NCBI RefSeq assembly: GCF_041200145.1
Contig: NZ_CP165734.1
Location: 1,674,001 to 1,738,000 of the forward strand
Source of the DNA: Bradyrhizobium sp. LLZ17
GTDB lineage: Bacteria > Pseudomonadota > Alphaproteobacteria > Rhizobiales > Xanthobacteraceae
Length of the DNA: 64,000 bases
Direction of reading: 5' to 3'
Both the position numbers and the translations under genes were made by a program. The stretch's first letter is position 1; every line of letters begins with the position of its first letter. Positions 26,157 through 36,083 of this stretch are shown piece after piece. The notes below the pieces were generated by a model. That model saw only the letters and a program-made list of their open reading frames with translations. It was not told the DNA's origin and ran no database searches.

Positions 26157-27156
26157 CAGTGAAGAAGCCCTGGACGCGTCCTGGGACGATTTGAAGCTGT
26201 TCTTGGCGTGCGCAAAATACAAAAGCTTCCGCAACGCTGCCGAAGAGCTCGGGCAGACCAGCACGACCCTGATGCGCCGGATTGACCGGCTCGAAGAGAG
26301 CATCGGCTGCAAGCTGTTTCTGCGCGACCAGAGCGGGCTCACCCTCAGCGACGAAGGCACCGCCATGATTGCCGACGTCGGGCATATGGAACGTCACGCC
26401 TTCAACGTCTTCCGGCGCGCCTCACGTACCTCGAACGATGCATCCGGCACCGTGCGGATCGCGGTGACGGAAGGCCCCGGCAATTTCTGGATCCTGCCGC
26501 GGCTGATCGATTTCCAGAAAACCTACCGCAAGATCGCGGTCGATCTGCGCTGCGCCATGGAGCAGGCCGACGTCGCGCGGCTGGAGTCGGACATCGCGAT
26601 CCAGCTCGAACCACCGACCAATCCAGATCTGATCGTGGCCAAGCTCGGCCGGCTGCACATCTATCCCTTCGTCTCCAGGGACTACGAGAAGCTCTACGGC
26701 GTGCCCGCCACTCTCGCCGACCTCAAGAACCACCGCATCGTCAAGCAGAATGCGCCGCAGGTCGACGACAGCGCCTACGCCCGCGTCCTCGGATTGAAGT
26801 CGCTGGAAGGCATCGTCGGGATCAAGACCAACTCTTCCGTCGGTGTGCTCTATGCGGTGGAGCGCGGCGCCGGCATCGGTTTCCTGCCGACGGTGTCGAT
26901 CGCGCTCGGCGCACCGCTCGTTGCCGTCGATCTCAGCGTCAGCCATCACGCCGATCTCTGGCTGACCTATCACAGCGAGTTCCGCACCTCCGAGCGCCAC
27001 AAGATCGTCGTCGACTGGCTGAAGAAGATTTTCGATCCCAAGATCTACCCATGCTTCCGCGACGAATTCATTCATCCGAACGCCTTGGTTCCGATGATGA
27101 CGGCCGCGCGCGAGGGTTTTGGATTGACGGGCTATGTTGCGGCGATGCCGATTTAG
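26116..27156 (+). CDS. LysR family transcriptional regulator
   Basis: The product has 346 residues from ATG at 26116, or 335 from ATG at 26149. The HTH begins SWDDLKLFLACAKYKSFRNAAEELGQTSTTLMRRIDRLEESIG and the effector domain covers about 100-310. Both starts have a G-rich ribosome site. The gene is divergent from the two-GNAT operon with 70-100 bases between, so it is the likely regulator of that operon. The effector is probably a product or substrate of the acyltransferases. The tail beyond residue 310 is longer than usual for LysR. Confidence 0.88.
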   Translation: MQQVLHRGAALMQHSEEALDASWDDLKLFLACAKYKSFRNAAEELGQTSTTLMRRIDRLEESIGCKLFLRDQSGLTLSDEGTAMIADVGHMERHAFNVFRRASRTSNDASGTVRIAVTEGPGNFWILPRLIDFQKTYRKIAVDLRCAMEQADVARLESDIAIQLEPPTNPDLIVAKLGRLHIYPFVSRDYEKLYGVPATLADLKNHRIVKQNAPQVDDSAYARVLGLKSLEGIVGIKTNSSVGVLYAVERGAGIGFLPTVSIALGAPLVAVDLSVSHHADLWLTYHSEFRTSERHKIVVDWLKKIFDPKIYPCFRDEFIHPNALVPMMTAAREGFGLTGYVAAMPI

Positions 27157-27165
27157 GCGGCAGCC

Positions 27166-28352
27166 TCACCATTTGTATTCGAAACCGACCGTGCCCTGGT
27201 GCGACGTGAGCTCGTTGCGGAATTTGCCGTCGTAATTGACGTAGAGCCGCGCGGTGTTGGTCAGGCTGAGCGAGGCGGAGGCGCCGGCATCCATACCGTA
27301 ACGGCTTTCGCCGATGCCGGGCACGACGATGTTCTGGGTCCCGAGACTGACCTGGACCGAGCCGAGGTTCTGATCGAAATTGTCGACGAACTTGCCGTAG
27401 GCGGACAGATCGAGGATCTTCCGGTCGAAGATGAAGTAGCGCCCGATCTCAGCGCCGATCATGACGCGCGCGCGTGAAATCGCGGTCGAACCGACGTTGA
27501 GCGGATCAAGCCCCCCGCCTCCTGGAACGCCGCGCCGGTGGCGCGGACATATTCGAGCGCGCCCTTGGGCACGACCCGCATCTGATCCTTGGTCCAGTAA
27601 TAGCTGATCTCGGTCAGCGCGCCATCGACCGCGGCGCGATAGCCCGCAGTGGCAAGGCCAAAGCCGGTGTCGCGGCTGGAATGGACCTTGCCGAAACCGT
27701 GCACCACCGCGAAGGCCCAGGTCCACGGCCCTTTATCAAGCGAGCCGTTGAATCCGATCTGGGTCATGTCCAGCGTCGCCGATTGCAACGCGAGCGGCAC
27801 GTCAATGTCGGTATGACTCTGATCCACGGAGAAACCGAGATTGACGCCAGGCGCAACCCGCGCGCCGAAGCCGGCGACGCCGCCAAATGTCTTGCGCTTG
27901 TCGCCGACGAAATCGCCCTGCGCATCGGTCCGGACCGCGACGCCGTAGCCCTCGAACCAGGTGCGGAAGCGCGGATCCTCCGTGCCCTCGGACGCCCCGC
28001 CGCCGCCGGGATTGCTGCGGAACGCCCGATTGAAACCGCCGGACGCCTGGTTTCCCAGCCGCTCCAGGAAGCCTGAACCGAGATTGAGCGTGCTGTTTCC
28101 GGCCGACTGGTCGTAATTGATCGACGTCGGGATCGGGATCGGGATCGGGCTCGGAGACGGCGTGGGGGTCGGTGTCGGAGAAGGTGTCGGAGTAGGCGTC
28201 GGCGTCGGTGTCGGGCTCTGCGCCAAAGCGGGCGTCGCCGCCGAGATCATGACGACGAGCACAAAGGTCGTGGCGATCGCCATCACAATGCGGCGAAGGC
28301 GATCCAGCCCAATCGTCTGCAATGTCCCGGAGGGCTGCAATGGGCAGCTCAT
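27166..28352 (-). pseudogene. Autotransporter-type outer-membrane beta-barrel protein, frameshifted
   Basis: Two frames combine to one protein of about 395 residues. It starts MSCPLQPSGTLQTIGLDRLRR with a long signal (cleavage after PALAQ), has a Pro-Thr/Ser repeat (residues 46-75) and then a beta-domain with alternating strands to the terminal FEYKW, whose final aromatic residue is typical of outer-membrane barrels recognised by BamA. The break is in a C6/G6 run at 27511-27516: adding one G joins FQEAGG to LDPLNVGST. There is no long passenger domain, so this may be a short autotransporter-like barrel. It ends 10 bases after the LysR stop, convergent. Confidence 0.7.
28128..28218. repeat. 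Hexanucleotide-type repeat coding for Pro-Thr/Ser tract
   Basis: Imperfect tandem hexamers of the form GG(A/C/T)(T/G)TC or variants encode the (Thr/Ser/Ile)-Pro linker of the barrel protein. Copy number could change by slippage without changing frame, altering linker length. Confidence 0.6.
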
Positions 28353-28729
28353 AATGACCAATCCTGAAGCGAATGACTGCGCGCAAAAATGCAACACGAA
28401 CGGCACGCACCTGCGGTGATTTGTGCTGAACTGCCACGGAGGGTCAACCGGTTGGCGGGCTGTGGCCGAGGCGATTACCCTCGATTGTGGTTCCGCGGCC
28501 ACAGCTCGCAAATTGCAGAAGGCCGTCCCCGAACCGGTCTTGAAATTCGCGCGCGGCTTGCTAACGCGCGATTTTCATGTTGCAATATCGGACACAATCG
28601 GAATTGGCGCTCGGCTGTGCGTTTCGCGACCTTGAGACTCAAGACTCGAACAGACTACCGGAAGCCCGTTTGTGGCGTGGCACGCGAAAAGCGGCCGCGT
28701 CTTTTTTGTATCTAGCGGAGGAGACTACG
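28353..28729. other. Divergent promoter region of barrel gene and cspA
   Basis: This 377-base gap shows no convincing gene. A short hairpin, CGCGCG (28549-28554) and CGCGCG (28565-28570), is followed by ATTTT and may end a short transcript or fold in the cspA leader. Cold-shock genes often have long structured leaders, which fits the distance. Confidence 0.45.
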
Positions 28730-28936
28730 ATGCCACAAAAGGGCACCGTCAAATGGTTCAACCCGACCAAGGGCTATGGGTTCATCAAGCCGAACGGCAG
28801 TGACAAGGACGTGTTCGTCCACATCTCCGCCGTCGAGCGTGCCGGACTTTCCACCCTCAACGAAAACCAGGTGGTTGAATACGACCTCGTGGAAAACCGC
28901 GGCAAAGCATCCGCGGAAAACCTCAAGGTCTCCTGA
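28730..28936 (+). CDS. cspA: Cold-shock protein (CspA family)
   Basis: The 68-residue single OB-fold protein binds single-stranded RNA and DNA and melts structured RNA. RNP1 is KGYGFIKP and RNP2 VFVHISAVERAG, with the usual KWFNPTKGYGFI start. The ATG at 28730 is preceded by GGAGGAG at 28717-28723, about 6 bases spacing. An upstream open frame is only the leader. It is monocistronic, with a strong terminator after the stop. Whether it responds to cold is not decided; several paralogues are usual in the group. Confidence 0.94.
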   Translation: MPQKGTVKWFNPTKGYGFIKPNGSDKDVFVHISAVERAGLSTLNENQVVEYDLVENRGKASAENLKVS

Positions 28937-28974
28937 TTTCTCTCGAGCCTGACAAGCGAGAGACCATGACGTTG

Positions 28975-28999
28975 CCCCCGGCTCCGCCGGGGGATTTTG
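28975..28999 (+). terminator. Rho-independent terminator of cspA
   Basis: CCCCCGGC and GCCGGGGG form a perfect 8-base stem with a TCC loop, followed by ATTTTGTTT. It starts about 39 bases after the cspA stop and also lies just beyond the convergent purN stop. Confidence 0.8.
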
Positions 29000-29035
29000 T
29001 TTGCGACAACAATGCAAGGCCTGCGCGACGGCGGT

Positions 29036-29695
29036 TCAGCTCGCCACGATGGGCGAAACCAGAAAATTTTCGGACGGCCCGCTTCCCGCCGTCTTGCAGA
29101 CGTCGCCTTCGATCCGGACCTTGCCGCTGGCGAGCAGCCGCAGCGCCTCCGGATAGATGCGGTGCTCGACTTCGAGGATGCGCTCCGAGAGCGTGTCCGC
29201 CGTGTCGTTATCGCTGACCGGCACCGCCCCCTGGATTACGATCGGACCCGCATCGGTCTCGGGGATCACGAAGTGCACCGTCGCGCCAGACAGTTTCACG
29301 CCGGCGCGCAAGGCCTGCCCGTGCGGGTCCAGGCCGGGGAACGAGGGCAGCAGCGAGGGATGGATGTTGAGCATCCGCCCGTACCAGGCTTTTGTGAATT
29401 CGGCGGTGAACAGACGCATGAAGCCGCCGAGGCAAATCAGCTCGATGCCGTGCTGGTCGAGCGCCGCTTGGAGCACCCTCTCGAATCCTGCGCGGTCCTT
29501 TCCAAACGGCTTGCTCTCGATCACCAGCGTCTTCACGCCGGCCGCCTTGGCGCGCTCGAGCCCGAGCGCATCTGGCTTGTTCGAGATCACCAGCGAAATC
29601 TCCGCCGGAAAATCCGCGGCAGCGGCGCCCTTGATCAGCGCGGCCATGTTGGAGCCGCGGCCGGAGATCAGGATGACGACGCGGCGCTTCATCAT
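29036..29695 (-). CDS. purN: Phosphoribosylglycinamide formyltransferase
   Basis: The 219-residue protein formylates GAR using 10-formyl-tetrahydrofolate, the third step of purine synthesis. Conserved sites are [10 protein letters not shown] near the N-terminus (phosphate site), the Asn in VISNKPDA, the catalytic His in [14 protein letters not shown] and the Asp in [14 protein letters not shown]. The start ATGATG at 29695 overlaps the purM stop by ATGA, so the two are translationally coupled. Length is normal for the folate-dependent enzyme, not the formate-using PurT. Confidence 0.95.
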   Translation of the reverse strand: MMKRRVVILISGRGSNMAALIKGAAAADFPAEISLVISNKPDALGLERAKAAGVKTLVIESKPFGKDRAGFERVLQAALDQHGIELICLGGFMRLFTAEFTKAWYGRMLNIHPSLLPSFPGLDPHGQALRAGVKLSGATVHFVIPETDAGPIVIQGAVPVSDNDTADTLSERILEVEHRIYPEALRLLASGKVRIEGDVCKTAGSGPSENFLVSPIVAS

Positions 29696-30765
29696 AGTGC
29701 CAAATCGAGGTGACCGTTATAGACGACGCGGTGCTCGCCGTCGGCCGGGATCACGGTCCCGAGCTGCGCCACGGTCTCGCCTGCGTCGGTGAAGATCTCG
29801 ATAACCTTGTCGATCTTGTCCGGCTCGACGATTGCGATCATGCCGATGCCGCAGTTGAAGGTGCGGAGCATTTCGAGCTCGGCCATTCCGGCTTGCGCGG
29901 CCAGCCATTTGAAGACCGGCAGCACCGGCAGGCGCGCGAGATTGATGCCGACGCCCAAATGGCTCGGCAGCACGCGCGGAATATTGTCGGTAAAACCGCC
30001 GCCGGTGATGTGCGCGAGGCCCTTCACCGCGCCCGTCTCGCGGATCGCGCGCAGGCAGGATTTGACGTAGAGCCGGGTCGGCGCCAGCAGCGCGCCGCCG
30101 AGCGTCATGACCGGCGCGAATGGCGCTTGCGCGGCAAAGCCGAGGCCGGACTGCTCGACGATCTTGCGCACCAGGGAGAAACCGTTGGAATGCACGCCGG
30201 ACGAGGCCAGGCCGATCACGGCATCGCCGGGGGCGATATCCTTGCGCGGCAGCAGCGTGCCCCGCTCGGCGGCGCCGACGGCAAAGCCGCCGAGGTCATA
30301 ATCACCATCCTTGTAGAGCCCAGGCATCTCGGCGGTCTCGCCGCCGATCAGCGCACAACCGGATTCACGGCAGCCTTCGGCAACCCCCGCGACGATCGCA
30401 GCCGTCGCCTCCGGATCGAGCTTGCCGCAGGCAAAATAGTCGAGGAAGAACAGCGGTTCCGCGCCCTGGACCACCAGGTCATTGACGCTCATGGCGACGA
30501 GGTCGATGCCGATCCCGCCATGCAGGCTGGTCTCGATCGCGATCTTGACCTTGGTGCCGACGCCGTCGGTCGCGGCGACCAGGATGGGATCCTTGAAACC
30601 GGCCGCCTTGAGGTCGAACAGGCCGCCGAAGCCGCCGATCTCGGCATCGGCGCCGGCGCGGGCGGTGGCGCGCACCATCGGCTTGATCAGGTCGACGAGA
30701 CGGTTGCCCGCGTCGATATCGACGCCTGAATCAGCGTATGTGAGGCCGTTTTTGCGGTCGGTCAT
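29692..30765 (-). CDS. purM: Phosphoribosylaminoimidazole synthetase (AIR synthetase)
   Basis: The 357-residue ATP-dependent enzyme converts FGAM to AIR, the fifth purine step. Motifs include [43 protein letters not shown] and GVHSNGFSL, the family's nucleotide- and substrate-site loops. ATG at 30765 ([14 protein letters not shown]) is the family start; an open frame further upstream is not used. It is the first gene of purM-purN, whose coding regions overlap by four bases, and is divergent from a CDP-alcohol phosphatidyltransferase gene 155 bases away. Confidence 0.95.
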   Translation of the reverse strand: MTDRKNGLTYADSGVDIDAGNRLVDLIKPMVRATARAGADAEIGGFGGLFDLKAAGFKDPILVAATDGVGTKVKIAIETSLHGGIGIDLVAMSVNDLVVQGAEPLFFLDYFACGKLDPEATAAIVAGVAEGCRESGCALIGGETAEMPGLYKDGDYDLGGFAVGAAERGTLLPRKDIAPGDAVIGLASSGVHSNGFSLVRKIVEQSGLGFAAQAPFAPVMTLGGALLAPTRLYVKSCLRAIRETGAVKGLAHITGGGFTDNIPRVLPSHLGVGINLARLPVLPVFKWLAAQAGMAELEMLRTFNCGIGMIAIVEPDKIDKVIEIFTDAGETVAQLGTVIPADGEHRVVYNGHLDLAL

Positions 30766-30919
30766 GCCCGATTTCCAGTGGGTTTGCGGCTGGTTACGTC
30801 GAATTCCGGGGACACGCAATGGCTCGCAAGGCGCCTCGCCCTATACTATGTAGATATCAACCGGTTCAGCCTTCAGACGGGCCGGATTCGAGGTCAGGCC
30901 GGGTGCCGGGAAGCGCCGC

Positions 30920-31462
30920 GTGAGTATACCGAACATCATTACCCTGGGCCGCATCCTGCTGGTCCCGATCATCGTCTGGGCCATCGTGTCGAGCCAAATG
31001 GAGGTCGCGTTCGCCGTCTTCCTGATCGCGGGCATCAGCGATGCCGTGGACGGCTTCCTGGCCAAGCGCTTCAACATGACGAGTGAGCTCGGCGCCCTGC
31101 TCGACCCACTTGCCGACAAGGCGCTGCTGGTCTCGATCTACATGGCCCTCGGGATCTGGGGCGCGATCCCGCGCTGGATCGTGATCCTGGTGGTGTCGCG
31201 CGACATCATGATCGTGGCGGCCGTGATCGTCTCCTGGCTGTTCGACAAGCCGGTCGAGATGAAGCCCTCGAAGGTGTCCAAACTCAACACTGTGGCCCAG
31301 GTGGGGTTCGCGGCGCTGGTGTTGGCCGCGCTTGCCTTCGGCTTCAATGCGCAGCCCTATGATATAATCCTGATGGGCCTCGTCACGGTGTTCACGCTCT
31401 CCTCCGTGTCGCTCTATCTGGTCGAGTGGCTGCGGCACATGAGCACGATCGAGGCCAACTGA
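30920..31462 (+). CDS. CDP-alcohol phosphatidyltransferase family protein
   Basis: The 180-residue inner-membrane enzyme carries the class signature DG-x2-A-x9-G-x3-D-x3-D, here DAVDGFLAKRFNMTSELGALLDPLADK in order, with Asp residues that bind the metal and CDP-diacylglycerol. Four or more hydrophobic helices follow. Members make phosphatidylglycerophosphate (PgsA) or, in the CMP-forming group, cardiolipin; sequence alone does not separate them here. GTG at 30920 is the start. The gene precedes hdaA by 91 bases on the same strand. Confidence 0.85.
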   Translation: MSIPNIITLGRILLVPIIVWAIVSSQMEVAFAVFLIAGISDAVDGFLAKRFNMTSELGALLDPLADKALLVSIYMALGIWGAIPRWIVILVVSRDIMIVAAVIVSWLFDKPVEMKPSKVSKLNTVAQVGFAALVLAALAFGFNAQPYDIILMGLVTVFTLSSVSLYLVEWLRHMSTIEAN

Positions 31463-31553
31463 ACCGGGACAAGGCCCCGCAAAAGGCCAACTCGCGCTCG
31501 ATACGTCTACAGTTTCAACCGAGGCCGGCGGTCCGGCATGGAGCAAAGCAAGC

Positions 31554-32231
31554 GTGGCAGGCCGCGTTCATCCCCGACAATTGGCGTTTTCGCTTCCGCA
31601 TGCGGAGAGCCTGAGCCGGGACAACTTCCTCGAGGGGCCCGCCAATGCAGCGGGCCTCGCCTTGATCGATGGCTGGCCGGAATGGCCGAACCGCATCATG
31701 TGGCTTGCCGGCCCCGAAGGGAGCGGCAAAAGCCATCTCGCCGCGATCTGGGCCGAGGACGCCGGCGCCCGTTCCACCACAGCCAATGCGCTGACCGCCA
31801 CCTCCGTCCCGGGCGCGCTCGCCACCGGCGCGCTGGTGGTCGAGGATCTCAAGGCCAAGGAATTTGACGAGCGCGCACTCTTCCACTTGATGAACCTCGC
31901 ACGCGAGGACGGCGCCTACGTGCTCTTCACCGGTCGCGAGGTGCCGACGGCGCTGGATATCGAGCTCCGCGACCTGCGCTCTCGGCTTCGCACGATCCCT
32001 GTGGTTTCGCTCCTGCCACCGGACGACCAGTTGTTCCGCGGCCTGATCGTCAAATTCTGCGCCGACCGCCAGCTCACGGTGGACGAGAGCATCGTCAGCT
32101 ACCTCGCCACCCGTCTGGAGCGGTCCTCGGCGGCCGCCCGACAGGCGGTGGAACTGCTCGACAGCGAGGCCCTCAGGCTGGGCCGACCGGTAACGCGGGC
32201 ACTGGCCGCTGAACTGCTGCGCGACGCCTGA
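31554..32231 (+). CDS. hdaA: HdaA, regulatory inactivator of DnaA
   Basis: The 225-residue protein is a short DnaA-paralogue AAA+ module without the DNA-binding domain IV. It begins GRVHPRQLAFSLPHAE, a QLxLP-like beta-clamp-binding motif expected at the N-terminus of Hda proteins, then carries the P-loop GPEGSGKSHLAA and sensor-type LRSRL. In Caulobacter and E. coli relatives Hda with the loaded sliding clamp stimulates ATP hydrolysis by DnaA after initiation. The start is GTG at 31554, with GGAG upstream. ppk follows 129 bases later. Confidence 0.82.
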   Translation: MAGRVHPRQLAFSLPHAESLSRDNFLEGPANAAGLALIDGWPEWPNRIMWLAGPEGSGKSHLAAIWAEDAGARSTTANALTATSVPGALATGALVVEDLKAKEFDERALFHLMNLAREDGAYVLFTGREVPTALDIELRDLRSRLRTIPVVSLLPPDDQLFRGLIVKFCADRQLTVDESIVSYLATRLERSSAAARQAVELLDSEALRLGRPVTRALAAELLRDA

Positions 32232-32360
32232 TACAGACGACCGGCGCCCACGCCGCTTGACGCGGCGGGGCGGCGGAACATCAATGTCATCGAAACGTCA
32301 TCGCACTCACACATGCTCTCCCCGGTTTTGCGCACAAGTCGCAAGTTAAGGCGAGACAGG

Positions 32361-34565
32361 ATGGACCGACTTCTGATGGACTCTGCGCAAGCTGCTGAAA
32401 TCAAAGATAAAGCCTCAGAAGCCGAGGGCCTGCCGGCGATCGCCTCGAGCCCCGAGCGGTTCATCAATCGCGAGCTGTCCTGGCTGCATTTCAACCGGCG
32501 CGTCCTGGAGGAATCGGTCAATCCCAGCCACCCCGTTCTGGAGCGGGTGCGATTCCTGTCGATTTCGGCGAATAACCTCGACGAGTTCTTCATGGTCCGC
32601 GTTGCCGGCATCAAGGCTCAGGTCCGTGAGGGCATCGCCGAGCGCAGCCCCGACGGCCTGACGCCGTCCGAGCAGCTCGCTTTGATCAACCGCACCGTCT
32701 CCCATCTTGCCTCCGACCAGCAGGCCATCTGGGCCAACCTGCGCGGCACCCTCGCCGATGTCGGCATCGTGCTGGTCGACGGCAAGGACGTCACCAAGGC
32801 GCAGCGCGCCTGGATCGAGGATTACTTCCTCGCCAATGTCTTTCCGCTGCTGACGCCGCTGGCGATCGACCCGGCCCATCCCTTCCCGTTCATTCCGAGC
32901 CTCGGCTTCACCATCGCGCTCCAGCTGACGCGTGCTGCCGACGGCAAGCAGATGAACGCGCTGATCCGCATGCCCGGCAAGATCGACCGCTTCATCCGAC
33001 TGCCATCCGACGGCACGATGCGGCTGATTACGCTGGAACAGGCCACCGCGTTGTTCATCAACCGCCTGTTCCCCGGCTACAATCTCCACGGCCAGGGCGC
33101 TTTCCGCATCCTCCGCGACTCCGAGCTCGAAATCGAGGAAGAGGCCGAGGATCTCGTCCGCCTGTTCGAGACCGCGCTGAAGCGCCGCCGCCGCGGCTCG
33201 GTGATCCGCCTCGAGATCGACGCCAAGATGCCGGAGCAGCTGCGCAACTTCGTGCAGCATGCGCTCTCGGCCGCCGACGACGAGGTGTTCCTGGTCGACG
33301 GCGTGCTCGCCATGAACGAGCTCTCGCAGCTGACGCGGCTCGACCGGCCCGATCTGGAGTTCACACCCTACGTGCCGCGTCATCCCGAGCGCGTGCGCGA
33401 GCATGGCGGCGACATCTTTGCCGCCATCCGGCAGAAGGACCTCGTCGTCCACCATCCCTATGAATCCTTCGACGTGGTGGTGCAGTTCCTGCAGCAGGCC
33501 ACCCGCGATCCTGATGTCGTCGCGATCAAGCAAACGCTATACCGCACCTCCAACAACTCGCCGATCGTGCGCGCACTCGCGGAGGCGGCCGAAGCCGGCA
33601 AATCTGTCACCGCGCTGATCGAATTGAAGGCGCGCTTCGACGAAGAGGCCAATATCCGCTGGGCGCGCGACCTCGAACGCGCCGGCGTGCAGGTCGTCTA
33701 CGGCTTCCTCGAACTGAAGACCCACGCGAAGCTCTCGATGGTGGTGCGCCGCGAGGGCGGCAGCCTCACCACTTACGTCCACACCGGCACCGGCAATTAT
33801 CATCCGGTCACCGCGCGCATCTACACCGACCTCTCCTATTTCACCTCGGAACCGACCATCGGCCGCGATGCCGCGCGCGTGTTCAACTTCATCACCGGCT
33901 ACGCCGCGCCGAGCGATCTTGAGAAGATGGCGGTGTCGCCGCTGACCTTGCGCAAGCGCATCATCCAGCACATCCAGGGCGAGACCGAGCACGCCCGTCA
34001 CGGCAAGCCGGGCGCGGTCTGGATGAAGATGAATGCGCTGGTCGACCCCGACATCATCGACGCGCTCTACGAGGCGTCACAGGCCGGCGTCCAGGTCGAG
34101 CTGGTGGTGCGCGGCATCTGCTGCCTGCGGCCCGGCATTCCCGGCCTGTCGGAGAACATCCGTGTCAAGTCGATCATCGGACGCTTCCTGGAACATGGCC
34201 GAATCTACTGCTTCGGCATGGGCCAGGGGCTGCCGAGCGCAAAAGCGGCTGTGTATATCTCGTCCGCGGACATGATGCCGCGCAACCTCGACCGCCGCGT
34301 CGAGGTGCTGTGTCCGTTGCAGAATCCCACGGTGCATCAGCAGGTTCTTGAGCAGATCATGGTCGCGAACCTGAAGGACAATGAGCAGAGCTGGCAATTG
34401 TTGCCCGACGGGTCCTCAACGCGTATGAAGACCGCGAAGGGCGAGGAGCCTTTCAACGTCCACAACTACTTCATGACAAATCCGAGTCTGTCTGGCCGTG
34501 GAAAGTCGCTCAAGGAATCGTCTCCGCGTCGTCTCACGCGCCGTAATGAACGTCATCAATCCTGA
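32361..34565 (+). CDS. ppk: Polyphosphate kinase 1
   Basis: The 734-residue enzyme makes inorganic polyphosphate from ATP. The N-terminal region has [18 protein letters not shown]; the catalytic part has [11 protein letters not shown] with the phosphorylated histidine, HTGTGNYHP, and two phospholipase-D-like halves. ATG at 32361 follows AAGG about 9 bases upstream; a further in-frame ATG at 32376 and one at 32313 also exist. It is followed by ppx after 15 bases on the same strand, so synthesis and breakdown of polyphosphate are co-ordinated in one transcript. Confidence 0.95.
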   Translation: MDRLLMDSAQAAEIKDKASEAEGLPAIASSPERFINRELSWLHFNRRVLEESVNPSHPVLERVRFLSISANNLDEFFMVRVAGIKAQVREGIAERSPDGLTPSEQLALINRTVSHLASDQQAIWANLRGTLADVGIVLVDGKDVTKAQRAWIEDYFLANVFPLLTPLAIDPAHPFPFIPSLGFTIALQLTRAADGKQMNALIRMPGKIDRFIRLPSDGTMRLITLEQATALFINRLFPGYNLHGQGAFRILRDSELEIEEEAEDLVRLFETALKRRRRGSVIRLEIDAKMPEQLRNFVQHALSAADDEVFLVDGVLAMNELSQLTRLDRPDLEFTPYVPRHPERVREHGGDIFAAIRQKDLVVHHPYESFDVVVQFLQQATRDPDVVAIKQTLYRTSNNSPIVRALAEAAEAGKSVTALIELKARFDEEANIRWARDLERAGVQVVYGFLELKTHAKLSMVVRREGGSLTTYVHTGTGNYHPVTARIYTDLSYFTSEPTIGRDAARVFNFITGYAAPSDLEKMAVSPLTLRKRIIQHIQGETEHARHGKPGAVWMKMNALVDPDIIDALYEASQAGVQVELVVRGICCLRPGIPGLSENIRVKSIIGRFLEHGRIYCFGMGQGLPSAKAAVYISSADMMPRNLDRRVEVLCPLQNPTVHQQVLEQIMVANLKDNEQSWQLLPDGSSTRMKTAKGEEPFNVHNYFMTNPSLSGRGKSLKESSPRRLTRRNERHQS

Positions 34566-34580
34566 TCGGGGATCGCCGAC

Positions 34581-36083
34581 GTGAAACGACCGCGCAAGCG
34601 CGGCTCGAGCGTCGCGGTCATCGACATCGGCTCCAACTCGGTCCGTCTCGTCGTCTACGAGGGGCTGACACGCAGCCTCATTCCGATCTTCAACGAGAAG
34701 ACGCTGTGCGGCCTCGGCCGCGAGGTGCAGAGCACCGGCCTGCTTGCGCCCGATGCGGTCGCCAAGGCGCTGACCTCGCTCAAGCGCTTTCGCGCGCTGT
34801 GCCGGGTGATGCAGGTCGGCCGCGTGTTTGCGATTGCGACCGCGGCGTGCCGCGACGCCTCCAACGGCCCCGACTTCATCGCCAGAGCCGAGCGCATCTG
34901 CGCCGTCAAAATCGAGATATTGTCCGGCCCGCGCGAGGCGCGGCTGTCGGCGCTGGGCGTGATCTCGGGGATTCATCATCCCGATGGCATCGTCGGCGAT
35001 CTCGGCGGCGGCTCGCTCGAATTGATCGACGTGCGCAAAAACAGCGTGCGCAGCGGCGTCACGTTGCCGCTCGGCGGTCTCGCACTCCAGGACCTTGCGC
35101 ATAAATCGCTCAAGCGCGCCGACCGCATCGTGCGCGAGGAGCTCGATGAGGTGGCGCAGCTCAAGGCGGGCAGCGGCCGCAGCTTTTATGCGGTCGGCGG
35201 CACCTGGCGTGCGCTTGCGCGCATCCACATCATCCAGAGCGGCTATCCGCTCCAGGTAATGCACGGCTATTCCATTTCTGCGGCCGAAGCTCTCGACTTC
35301 TCGCGTCGTCTGCGTCGTCTTGCGGCTGCCGACATGCTGGCCGACATCGAGACCGTCGCGGATGCGAGGCGCCCTCTCCTGACCTATGCCGCGCTGGTGC
35401 TCGAGCACATCATCCGCGTGGCGAAGCCCAAGACAATCGTATTCTCGACCTTCGGTGTGCGCGAGGGGCTGCTGCACGAGAAGCTGTCGGACACCGAACG
35501 CAACAAGGACGGGCTGATCTGCGCGGCAGAGGAGCTCAACCAGTTGCTCTCGCGCTCGGCCCGCCACGCCCGCGAGCTCATCTCCTGGACCGACCGCCTC
35601 GCGCGCGTGGTGAAGCTGCGGGAGACCGAGGAGGAGCGCCGCTTGCGCCACGCCGCCTGCCTGCTCTCCGACATCGGCTGGCGCGTGCATCCCGACCACC
35701 GCGGCGAGCAGACGCTGAGCCTCGTCGTCAACGGCAATTTCGGCGCGATCACCCACATCGAGCGCGCCTTCGTCGGACTGTCGGTGTTCTATCGCTATGC
35801 GGGCCTGAGCGAGGAAAACCAGCCGCCGCTGACGATGCAGGAGCTGCTGACACCGGCGCAGCTCGAACGCGCCCGTTTGCTGGGTGCGGCGTTCCGCGTC
35901 GCGCATCTGATCTCGGCGGCGCGCCCGGGGGTGCTGCCCGCGACCCATTTCCGCAGCCAGGGCCGCAACTTGATGCTGGTGTTCGAGCACCGCCTCGGTG
36001 ATCTCGTCGCCGACCGCGTCGGCAGCCGGTTCAAGCAGCTTGCGCGGCTCATCGGCCGCGCGGGCTCGATCGTGCGACGCTAG
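34581..36083 (+). CDS. ppx: Exopolyphosphatase / (p)ppGpp phosphatase family (Ppx/GppA)
   Basis: The 500-residue protein belongs to the ASKHA phosphotransferase fold. Its first site is VIDIGSNSVRLVVY and its second GDLGGGSLELIDV, both ATP/phosphate loops of Ppx/GppA. The C-terminal 180 residues are helical, with an HD-like segment around LRHAACLLSDIGWRVHPDHRG. Alphaproteobacterial members of this length degrade polyphosphate, and some act on pppGpp. The start is GTG at 34581, after GGGGATC. Position directly after ppk supports the Ppx role. It ends adjacent to the terC stop, facing it. Confidence 0.92.
   Translation: MKRPRKRGSSVAVIDIGSNSVRLVVYEGLTRSLIPIFNEKTLCGLGREVQSTGLLAPDAVAKALTSLKRFRALCRVMQVGRVFAIATAACRDASNGPDFIARAERICAVKIEILSGPREARLSALGVISGIHHPDGIVGDLGGGSLELIDVRKNSVRSGVTLPLGGLALQDLAHKSLKRADRIVREELDEVAQLKAGSGRSFYAVGGTWRALARIHIIQSGYPLQVMHGYSISAAEALDFSRRLRRLAAADMLADIETVADARRPLLTYAALVLEHIIRVAKPKTIVFSTFGVREGLLHEKLSDTERNKDGLICAAEELNQLLSRSARHARELISWTDRLARVVKLRETEEERRLRHAACLLSDIGWRVHPDHRGEQTLSLVVNGNFGAITHIERAFVGLSVFYRYAGLSEENQPPLTMQELLTPAQLERARLLGAAFRVAHLISAARPGVLPATHFRSQGRNLMLVFEHRLGDLVADRVGSRFKQLARLIGRAGSIVRR

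Noticed and set aside
28120..28220. Possible CRISPR-like short repeats
   Set aside because: These are coding hexamer repeats for a Pro-rich linker, without spacers.
34416..35990. 524-codon minus-strand frame opposite ppx
   Set aside because: It is antisense to an intact ppx with no family features of its own.
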